Position numbers and translations under genes: made by a program
Virus record (IMG/VR): IMGVR_UViG_3300020473_000157
Coordinates: 1-20,801 of that record
Strand: one strand, 5' to 3'
DNA: 20,801 nt
DNA from: a virus
The notes under the pieces: model-generated
What the model was told of the DNA's origin: nothing
Database searches by the model: none
Seen by the model: the letters and a program-made list of their open reading frames with translations, nothing else
In this document: one piece after another, positions 15,709 through 20,801 of the stretch
Numbering within the stretch: position 1 is the first letter of the stretch
How the letters are laid out: every line of letters starts with the position of its first letter

Positions 15709-15877
15709 TCGCTTGTTGCTGTTTGAGTTTTTCTTCCTCTAGGTGTGCTCTCAATAATTCAACATACACGTCCCTTTCCCAAGGAATCATGTTTTCAATC
15801 TCAGTTAATGAATATTTATGATACTGCATGAGAGAAAAATTAAGTCTAAAATAATTTTCCAGACTCATGTGAATCAT
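15701..15877 (-). CDS. gp51-like baseplate hub assembly protein, 58 residues
   Basis: The ORF reads MIHMSLENYFRLNF, then MQYHKYSLTEIENMIPWERDVYVELL, and ends in a Glu/Lys/Gln-rich helix. The 'YSLxExExMIPWERxxYxxLL' core resembles, from memory, the small gp51-like hub assembly proteins of T4-type marine phages, and more distantly the downstream part of tail assembly chaperones. It begins 2 bases after the gp26 stop, in the -1 frame, and its end overlaps the tape measure start by 8 bases. A good independent SD is lacking: TAGGT is too close to the first ATG and weak for Met4. It may therefore be expressed mainly as a gp26-gp51 frameshift fusion of about 299 residues. In T4, genes 26 and 51 are also adjacent. 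Confidence 0.75.
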   Translation of the reverse strand: MIHMSLENYFRLNFSLMQYHKYSLTEIENMIPWERDVYVELLRAHLEEEKLKQQQANA

Positions 15878-15879
15878 AC

Positions 15880-16599
15880 CTAGCCGAAAAAACTGGAGAG
15901 TCCCTCCAATACTATAGTACTTTCAACCTTAGTCTTTGGATTCTTAACCTTGACTGTATGAGAAAGTTTAGGCATAGTCTCAAAGAAAGTTTCAATTTCT
16001 TTAAACTGAGAAGAATTCATCTGTTCTAAGAATGAGTTAATCTCCTTCTTAGTACAATCCGCAGCAGTCCAAACTTCTTCTGCATTATAAATTTTATCTA
16101 CACATGAAGTAATCAAATCAAAAGACTGATCCATAGTTGCATCATTATTAAAATCAAAATTATTTTTAATAAATTCTGCAAGAGATGGATACTTCATTTC
16201 CATTACTAATGAATCATCTAATTTAATTTTATTAGTATGATTCTCAGTCTTCAATATTCCAATCTCATCAATAGGAATAGTCACGGGAACATAAGTTTCA
16301 TTATCATCAGGACAAAGAAGTTTAACTTCAAGTTCCTCTCCGACAGACTTACCTCGGATATTTAAAAATAGATACTCAATATCAAATGTAGGAAGTGTAT
16401 CTACTTTAATTCCTTTTGTCTGAATACACGATTTTATAACATTCTTAATGGCCGTTGTTATCTCTTTAACATCTTCACCTTCCAAAGCTAAAACCAATAA
16501 TTTCTCTTCTTTAACTAAAAAAGGTCTATATTGAATTGTTTGTCCAGTCGAAGGTAATTCCAACTCATATGTCGGGGTCGCAATCTTGGGTAAAGGCAT
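15880..16599 (-). CDS. 26: Baseplate hub subunit/assembly protein gp26
   Basis: This is a 239-residue protein beginning MPLPKIATPTYELELPSTGQ and then YRPFLVKEEKLLVLAL, the hallmark of the T4 gp26-type baseplate family (Pfam T4_baseplate). T4 gp26 is 208 residues. The middle contains VKLLCPDDNETYVP-type strands and the C-terminal half is helical, ending LEGLSSFFG. In T4 it acts with gp51 in building the central hub. AGGA lies upstream of the ATG in a 51-nt gap after the previous gene, where I see no clear promoter. The last codons contain a slippery heptamer that could extend it into the gp51-like frame, as in tail assembly chaperones of other phages. Confidence 0.85.
   Translation of the reverse strand: MPLPKIATPTYELELPSTGQTIQYRPFLVKEEKLLVLALEGEDVKEITTAIKNVIKSCIQTKGIKVDTLPTFDIEYLFLNIRGKSVGEELEVKLLCPDDNETYVPVTIPIDEIGILKTENHTNKIKLDDSLVMEMKYPSLAEFIKNNFDFNNDATMDQSFDLITSCVDKIYNAEEVWTAADCTKKEINSFLEQMNSSQFKEIETFFETMPKLSHTVKVKNPKTKVESTIVLEGLSSFFG
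15886..15892 (-). promoter_or_regulatory. Candidate programmed -1 ribosomal frameshift site (T TTT TTC)
   Basis: In the gp26 reading frame the bases read AGT TTT TTC GGC TAG, which contains the canonical X XXY YYZ heptamer T TTT TTC four bases before the stop. A -1 slip continues as CGG CTA GGT ATG and is open through the whole gp51-like gene. GGAGGG at 15907..15902 lies 9 nt upstream, comparable to the stimulatory SD of E. coli dnaX. A downstream imperfect hairpin (AGTCT/AGACT arms, 15865..15843) starts about 20 nt after the heptamer, farther than usual. Confidence 0.6.
15894..15908 (-). promoter_or_regulatory. SD-like GGAGGG inside a small hairpin upstream of the slippery site
   Basis: On the minus strand TGGAG (15908..15904) pairs with CTCCA (15898..15894) around a 5-nt loop GGACT, ending one base before the T6 run. 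The same bases contain the SD-like GGAGGG, so the element could pair with rRNA or fold on itself. Confidence 0.5.
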
Positions 16600-16650
16600 A
16601 ATATCCTATAGAAATTTCAGTGTATTTTATTTAGCACGTTTATTTGTAGT

Positions 16651-17442
16651 TTAATTACCAGTCTCATCGAAATTTATACCCATCTCCTGCAATCTGTTTG
16701 CAGCAAATGCAGATTCTGATGCTCCTTCATTAGTTGTAGCCATTACTCCAGTTTCATTAAATCCTTGTCCACCTATAAACTGCGAACTATCACTCTCTCC
16801 TGTAACTTTATAAGCTATAGGTGTAGGTACAGTTGCTCCCGTAATATATCTACTAAAATTAAAATTAACTGTACACTTTAATGTCTGTGCTCCGTCATAA
16901 GAAACTGGCATTGAATCAATACTAACAGGATATGCATTTAAAAATAGATATGTGAGTTGCTGTTCATCATAATTTTCATTTACTTTTTGAGGTTTATTAA
17001 AATCTCTTTCAAATTTAGTAATCCAGATATTTGTTTGATAAGATTTTGGAAAATTAACTCGATAAAAATAATTAAAATCTGCTTTATTTTGTTCATTTAC
17101 AATATATCCAATCCAAGTTTCAAATAACTTTATCTGCCTATAATACCTATCAACATAAAATGTAAATGAAGCAGTAGTATCATATTGTCTTCGATGTACA
17201 TGTCTCTCTGTTATCCCACTATGATCATTCTGCAACTCAACCGTAGCTAAAGAAGTTCCAGGTAATGCTGCTTCCAAACAAGACAACGTATAGTCCTCAT
17301 CTTTTTCTACATCGGCAATTAAATTCTGAACCGAAACAGGAGGATTAAACCAACACTCATAATGGGTAGTAAGAGCAGTATTTAAAATAGATTTTTTTAA
17401 ATCTGATACTCCAACCTTTCTGGGGCGTATTATCTGTGCCAT
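16651..17442 (-). CDS. Tail-tube-fold baseplate protein, likely tube initiator (gp54-like), 263 residues
   Basis: The protein begins MAQIIRPRKVGVSDLKKS. Tube-like features are an LPGTSLATVEL stretch (60-70), RRQYDTTASFTFYVDRYY (84-101), an FETWIGYIV helix (107-115), FLNAYPVSIDSMPVSYD (167-183) and LKCTVNFNFSRYI (188-200). In tail tube, initiator and cap proteins, the 'NAxPxSixxxpvSYdxxxxLxxtVxFxyxRY' close is characteristic. The C-terminal 60 residues are polar and flexible. I chose the ATG at 17442 rather than one at 17586, because the longer form would run antisense through gp4 and through the intergenic late box. Only a weak AGG precedes this start. gp54 is the best T4 match by order and fold; tail tube gp19-like is an alternative. 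Confidence 0.7.
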   Translation of the reverse strand: MAQIIRPRKVGVSDLKKSILNTALTTHYECWFNPPVSVQNLIADVEKDEDYTLSCLEAALPGTSLATVELQNDHSGITERHVHRRQYDTTASFTFYVDRYYRQIKLFETWIGYIVNEQNKADFNYFYRVNFPKSYQTNIWITKFERDFNKPQKVNENYDEQQLTYLFLNAYPVSIDSMPVSYDGAQTLKCTVNFNFSRYITGATVPTPIAYKVTGESDSSQFIGGQGFNETGVMATTNEGASESAFAANRLQEMGINFDETGN

Positions 17443-17448
17443 TAGGCC

Positions 17449-17456
17449 TATAAATA
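17449..17456 (+). promoter_or_regulatory. T4-type late promoter box upstream of gp4
   Basis: TATAAATA lies 23 bases before the gp4 ATG, in the 37-bp divergent gap (17443-17479). The position fits transcription starting near 17462 with a leader of about 18 nt. The box overlaps the 8-bp palindrome TAGGCCTA. No exact box faces the leftward operon. Confidence 0.6.
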
Positions 17457-17479
17457 TTACTACTGATATAGTATGTATA

Positions 17480-17932
17480 ATGGGAGAAAGTAAAAAGAGT
17501 TTCTTCAGACCCACTTTTCCCAAAAAATACAAGGGAAATCCGAATAATATTATATGTAGGAGTACGTGGGAAACGAAATTCTGCAACTATTGTGATCTAA
17601 ATGAAAATATTCTTGAGTGGGGTAGTGAAGAATTCTATATTAAATATGTCTCTCCTGTTGATAATCGGTTTCATCGTTATTATCCAGACTTTATTATTAA
17701 AGTAAAAGAAAGTACTGGGCAAATTAAAACTTATGTGATTGAAGTAAAACCCAAGAAACAAACCCAACCTCCTAAAAAGAAAAAGAAAGTGACTCAATCA
17801 TATCTCTATGAATGCAAAACCTATGCAGTTAATACTGCTAAATGGGCTGCAGCAAGAGAGTTTTGTAATGATAGAAAAATTGAATTTAAAATCATTACCG
17901 AACAAGAACTAGGAATATATCATGGTAGATAA
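17480..17932 (+). CDS. 4: Head completion protein gp4 (gp50), nuclease-fold
   Basis: It is 150 residues, the same as T4 gp4. It begins MGESKKSFFRPTFPKKYKGN, with RSTWE at 27-31, EW at 46-47, YYPDF at 67-71 and VIEVKPK at 86-92. The PD...ExK arrangement (D70, E88, K90) matches PD-(D/E)XK nuclease folds and TnsA-like proteins, to which the gp4 family is related. In T4 it is needed to finish filled heads so that tails can join. A late box precedes the gene, but no SD is visible, and the ATG is the first in frame. The next gene overlaps its 3' end by 11 bases. It faces away from the baseplate operon. Confidence 0.85.
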   Translation: MGESKKSFFRPTFPKKYKGNPNNIICRSTWETKFCNYCDLNENILEWGSEEFYIKYVSPVDNRFHRYYPDFIIKVKESTGQIKTYVIEVKPKKQTQPPKKKKKVTQSYLYECKTYAVNTAKWAAAREFCNDRKIEFKIITEQELGIYHGR

Positions 17933-18344
17933 GTATCTTCAGGAAGAAAATCCATTTGATGAGGAGTATTTTGAACAATATTCCCAACAAGTAGGTGATA
18001 ACCGAATTGCACCTATCAAAGAAGAATTGAGGGAGATGAGTGATCCTGAAGAGATGATGCTTCTTATTATGGATACATTAAAAGATGTAGAAGTAGTGCC
18101 TGATGTAGGACAATATTATACATTCATTTACACTGCAAAAACTCCACGACTTCAATATGACCAACATCCTCTAGTTGCAGTAACTGATATTCAACGATGG
18201 GGATTTCGAGGACTTAATTATCATTGGGGGAAATTTAGAAACTATACATGGGAAGAGATTGGGGGAGTCCTCTATGTGGTTCGACCCAGTGAAATAAATG
18301 ACCTACGTGACATATCTTATGCATATTTCCTCACAACTCTATAA
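17922..18344 (+). CDS. Conserved phage hypothetical protein, 140 residues
   Basis: The N-terminal 60 residues are acidic and helical. The C-terminal half is a compact conserved-looking domain: GQYYTFIYTAKTP, YDQHPLVAVTD, RWGFRGLNYHWG, RNYTWEEIGG, LYVVRPSE. Such sequences sit next to structural genes in marine T4-like phages, and I recall them only as hypothetical proteins. The aromatic and Gly pattern suggests a virion or assembly protein rather than an enzyme. AGGA lies 8 nt before the ATG within the end of gp4 and selects this start. The stop codon lies inside the late box of gp48. The function is unknown. Confidence 0.75.
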   Translation: MVDKYLQEENPFDEEYFEQYSQQVGDNRIAPIKEELREMSDPEEMMLLIMDTLKDVEVVPDVGQYYTFIYTAKTPRLQYDQHPLVAVTDIQRWGFRGLNYHWGKFRNYTWEEIGGVLYVVRPSEINDLRDISYAYFLTTL

Positions 18345-18347
18345 ATA
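18340..18347 (+). promoter_or_regulatory. T4-type late promoter box upstream of gp48
   Basis: TATAAATA overlaps the stop codon of the preceding gene and lies 15 bases before the gp48 ATG. If used, the transcript would start near 18353 with a leader of about 10 nt and no SD. In AT-rich DNA single matches are common, so position is the main support. Confidence 0.5.
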
Positions 18348-18362
18348 ACTAAAAATATTTTA

Positions 18363-19883
18363 ATGTCTACTCCATCAAACAACTATAGTGGAAATAACAC
18401 GGACGGTCAATTCGATCCCACATATGCTCCAGCTGGTGAGGATAGCACTCCCATCAATGTAGTGCATATGCCTATGTTAGTTGGAGGAAAACAAATAGCA
18501 GGATATCAAGCAACTTATGCGAATGGGACATCTAAATGGACAGCACATGTTCATACAGACAGTCTATGGGATAATGATAGATTTGATAATTCAACCTTTA
18601 CAGGATCTTATAACGAATCTACAGAAAAATGGACATGGAAACCAACCACAAGAACTAGTATACAAAATTTAGCAAATGACTGGAAAGGAAATGGGGTGGA
18701 TTATGAAACAGTAACGAAATCACAAATAACAACAGCATTTAATAATAAAACAGGAGCAGAAACAAACCAAAAAAGATTTTCTGGAGTACAAACTAATGCA
18801 TTAGTAGCACAAGAAGGAAGTTTAACAGCCTTAAAAGAAAACGAAAAATTTAGCAAGTTACCTGGAGTAAATGCAACCGCTACTACTAATAATACTACAA
18901 CAGAGAATGGTTCGGATGATTATGAATTTACTGAAGATAGTTTTAATACTACAAGATTAAGAAATTTAACTGGTTCAATAGAAGCAACTCAGGTGAGAAA
19001 AACCTATGGAAATTATTACTATCCTCAGGATATAACATCCAACAAACAAGATAGAATTATATTTACGATGCAACAAAGTAGTGGTAGTGAGATAAATATA
19101 GACCTAAATGATCCAACAGTAAGAAATTTTCAGAGAAAAATCAGTCCTATAAATGGATCAGTCACTCTCCCAATAACTACTGGTATTAAAGATCTTAACT
19201 CTGTAGATTGGCAAGGATCTACTATGAATCCTATGCAAGCATTTGGAGCAGCATCTGCAATAAACATAATTGAAGAAAAAGGTCGGAGAGTCGAGGCAGT
19301 TGGAGATGCTCTGAACGAAGCAGGTGACTTCTTAACAAAAAATAAAGGAGTTGCAAAAGCACTTAATGCAATAATTGCTGGTGAAGCAGTAGGAACTCAA
19401 AATTTATTATCAAGGGCTACAGGTGCGATTGCTAACCCCAATATGGAATTACTATTCAATGCTCCAGGTTTAAGAGCATTTGAATTTTCATTTCAAATGT
19501 CCCCAAGAGATCCCCGTGAAGCACAACAAATAAAAAGTATTATAAATTTCTTTAAACAAGGAATGTCTGTAAAGACCACATCTAGTAATGTATTTTTAAA
19601 AGCACCAAATATCTTTAATATTGATTATGTAACATTTAATGACCAGGGAAAAATGATGAAACACCCCTCCATTAATGTAATTAAAACATGTGCCTTACTC
19701 TCATGCTCTGTAGATTATACTCCCAATAATAGTTACATGACATATAGTGATTCTACGAGAAGTATGGTTGCATACACTATGAATCTACAATTTAATGAAC
19801 TTGATCCTGTTTATGAAAGTGATTATTATACAGGTCTCGCTATGCAAGATAGTGACGCTCCATCCACCGAAATAGGTTTTTAA
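18363..19883 (+). CDS. 48: Baseplate tail tube cap gp48
   Basis: The C-terminal domain (about 355-490) carries the gp48 hallmark NPNMELLFNAPGLRAFEF, SFQMSPRDPREAQQIKSII, and NFFKQGM, then LKAPNIFNIDY, CALLSCSVDYTPNNSYM and TMNLQFNELDP. At 506 residues it is longer than T4 gp48 (364), mainly through a Thr/Asn-rich N-terminal part (1-250), with helices at about 310-345. In T4, gp48 sits on the baseplate centre with gp54 and starts tube assembly. The ATG follows a late box and lacks any SD; no better in-frame start is apparent. gp53 follows with a 2-base gap. Confidence 0.85.
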   Translation: MSTPSNNYSGNNTDGQFDPTYAPAGEDSTPINVVHMPMLVGGKQIAGYQATYANGTSKWTAHVHTDSLWDNDRFDNSTFTGSYNESTEKWTWKPTTRTSIQNLANDWKGNGVDYETVTKSQITTAFNNKTGAETNQKRFSGVQTNALVAQEGSLTALKENEKFSKLPGVNATATTNNTTTENGSDDYEFTEDSFNTTRLRNLTGSIEATQVRKTYGNYYYPQDITSNKQDRIIFTMQQSSGSEINIDLNDPTVRNFQRKISPINGSVTLPITTGIKDLNSVDWQGSTMNPMQAFGAASAINIIEEKGRRVEAVGDALNEAGDFLTKNKGVAKALNAIIAGEAVGTQNLLSRATGAIANPNMELLFNAPGLRAFEFSFQMSPRDPREAQQIKSIINFFKQGMSVKTTSSNVFLKAPNIFNIDYVTFNDQGKMMKHPSINVIKTCALLSCSVDYTPNNSYMTYSDSTRSMVAYTMNLQFNELDPVYESDYYTGLAMQDSDAPSTEIGF

Positions 19884-19885
19884 AA

Positions 19886-20566
19886 ATGTCATCTTACTTC
19901 CGCAACGTCCCTAATTTTGAATATGTAAACAGACTGCCAGAATCTCACAGCAGTTCAGAATATATTGAAGTAAAAAACCTTTTCAAAAGAGCAAAAATTA
20001 GAGATGATATATTTAATAATGTTACATATTTCACCAAATACACAATAAAAGGAGATGATAGACCTGATAATGTTGCTTTAGATGTTTATCAGGACTCCAC
20101 ATTAGATTGGGTAGTTCTTTTATCCAATAATATAATTAATATTCAAAATGAATGGCCTCTGACTCAACAATCTTTTGAAACATATCTCCTTGACAAATAT
20201 GAAACTTATCAAAATATTAACTCACCACATCATTATGAAACAAAAGAAGTAAAAAATTCTATTGGTGCTACAGTTCTTCCAAAAGGTCTTAATGTTCCAA
20301 AAGATTTCTCAATGGAATTTCTTGATATTGAATTAGGAACCTATACAAATGTAGGAGGAGTTGCTAATCCTATTACCACCGAAGTAACTAACTATGATTA
20401 TGAAGTAGACTTACAAGATGAAAAAAGAACCATTTATATATTAAAACAAAACTATTTAAATATAGTATTAAATGATGTAGATCAAATTATGCCATATAAA
20501 ACGGGTTCCACCCAGTATGTGAGTGAAACCCTAGTTAGAGGAGAAAATATTAAAATATATTCTTAA
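19886..20566 (+). CDS. 53: Baseplate wedge protein gp53
   Basis: It begins MSSYFRNVPNFEYVNR. Residues 44-100 contain the gp53 core: NVTYFTKYTIKGDDRPDNVA, then YQDSTLDWVVLLSNNI and NEWPLTQQSFETYLLDKY, followed by HHYETKEV near 115. The 'RPDxxAxxxYxdsxxdWvvlLxN' part is also LysM-like. At 226 residues it is slightly longer than T4 gp53 (196), which completes the wedge and ties wedges to the hub. Only a weak AGG lies about 11 nt before the ATG, so it likely depends on gp48 translation. Its stop codon directly abuts that of gp32 on the other strand. Confidence 0.88.
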   Translation: MSSYFRNVPNFEYVNRLPESHSSSEYIEVKNLFKRAKIRDDIFNNVTYFTKYTIKGDDRPDNVALDVYQDSTLDWVVLLSNNIINIQNEWPLTQQSFETYLLDKYETYQNINSPHHYETKEVKNSIGATVLPKGLNVPKDFSMEFLDIELGTYTNVGGVANPITTEVTNYDYEVDLQDEKRTIYILKQNYLNIVLNDVDQIMPYKTGSTQYVSETLVRGENIKIYS

Positions 20567-20586
20567 TTATTCCTCTGCAAGTTTTT
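20537..20586. terminator. Weak candidate bidirectional terminator at the gp53/gp32 junction
   Basis: AGAGGA (20537-20542) pairs with TCCTCT (20571-20576) across 28 AT-rich bases. An inner ATTAA/TTAAT stem lies at 20549-20553 and 20563-20567. Five T follow at 20582-20586 on the plus strand. The stem is poor in GC and imperfect. Confidence 0.25.
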
Positions 20587-20801
20587 GAAAATAACTTAGT
20601 GCATCATCCTCATCTGAACTAGCAGATGCTACAGCAGCAACAGGCTCTTTACGAGCATTGAAGTCTGGTGCATAAGAACCACGACTGTTATCTTCCTCTG
20701 CTACCTCTTCATCCATACGACGAACAGGTTGCTTGTTACCTAGAACATAGTCCAAACGCTTCTTCAGGTCATCATATGACTTGAATTGGTCTGGTGCGGT
20801 A
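20567..20801 (-). CDS. 32: Single-stranded DNA-binding protein gp32, C-terminal part
   Basis: The visible 77 residues run from TAPDQFKSYDDLKKRLDYVLG through a flexible Ala/Glu/Pro linker to an acidic end, SSDEDDALSYFQKLAEE. From memory this matches the C-terminus of gp32 in T4-like cyanophages: a QFxSYDDLKxRLDxVLG helix followed by an acidic tail. In T4 the acidic tail recruits replication and recombination partners. The OB-fold and zinc site would lie beyond the right edge. The frame is open to the edge, so the start is outside. The gene is transcribed towards gp53 with no gap between stops. Confidence 0.85.
   Translation of the reverse strand, partial: TAPDQFKSYDDLKKRLDYVLGNKQPVRRMDEEVAEEDNSRGSYAPDFNARKEPVAAVASASSDEDDALSYFQKLAEE

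Noticed and set aside
16600-16650. 51-bp gap between the gp54-like gene and gp26 as a promoter or terminator
   Set aside because: It contains AAATAAA-type runs but no exact late box, no sigma70 hexamer pair and no stable hairpin.
17443-17450. 8-bp palindrome TAGGCCTA in the divergent gap
   Set aside because: It is short, single and partly overlaps the late box. There is no sign of a dyad operator beyond these 8 bases.
17443-17586. Longer start for the gp54-like protein giving a hydrophobic N-terminus
   Set aside because: The extra 48 residues read antisense through the gp4 start and the intergenic late box. They look like a signal sequence only by chance, and MAQIIRPRKVGV at 17442 is the natural start.

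Overview
The window is a tail and baseplate gene block from a T4-like marine myovirus (Caudoviricetes). A cyanophage or a closely related pelagiphage-type virus fits best. The evidence is recognisable T4-family proteins in compact, overlapping genes: gp4/gp50 head completion, gp48 tube cap, gp53 wedge, gp26, a gp51-like hub assembly factor, a tape measure protein, and the C-terminus of a cyanophage-style gp32. The DNA is AT-rich, there are T4-type late boxes (TATAAATA), and there are no host-like genes, tRNAs, insertion sequences or CRISPR arrays. Host and exact lineage are inferred.

Layout. Positions 1-17442 are read leftwards (minus strand) as one tightly packed operon. In order of transcription it holds: a tail-tube-fold protein (gp54-like), gp26, a 58-codon gp51-like gene in the -1 frame, a tape measure protein, a second tape-measure-like protein, a gp27-like hub protein, a His-rich small protein, a 2113-residue spike/hub protein with a gp5-like OB-fold, a beta-helix-like protein, two further virion proteins and a 75-residue protein. 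After these a new, perfect sigma70-type promoter fires into a partial small gene at the left edge. Positions 17480-20566 are read rightwards (plus strand): gp4, a conserved hypothetical, gp48 and gp53. A 37-bp gap separates the divergent units and contains a late box. gp53 runs tail-to-tail into the end of gp32 with abutting stop codons. There is no gene-free stretch above about 50 bases.

How the genes work together. The gp27-like hub, the giant OB-fold protein and the beta-helix-like protein would build the central hub and spike. The tape measure proteins set tube length, gp54-like and gp48 start and cap the inner tube, gp53 joins the wedges, gp26/gp51 assist hub assembly, and gp4 completes the head.

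Most interesting points. (1) The gp26/gp51 junction has the parts of a programmed -1 frameshift: an SD-like GGAGGG, a 9-nt gap, the slippery heptamer T TTT TTC, and an open -1 frame running into the gp51-like gene. This parallels the tail assembly chaperone frameshifts of lambda and P2. (2) The giant spike protein shows two-level domain nesting: a cupredoxin-like fold with a complete His-Cys-His-Met set is split by about 334 residues. That insert carries a beta-sandwich module, itself split by a repeat module that recurs twice elsewhere in the protein. (3) A consensus TTGACA-N17-TGATATAAT promoter sits at the end of the late operon.
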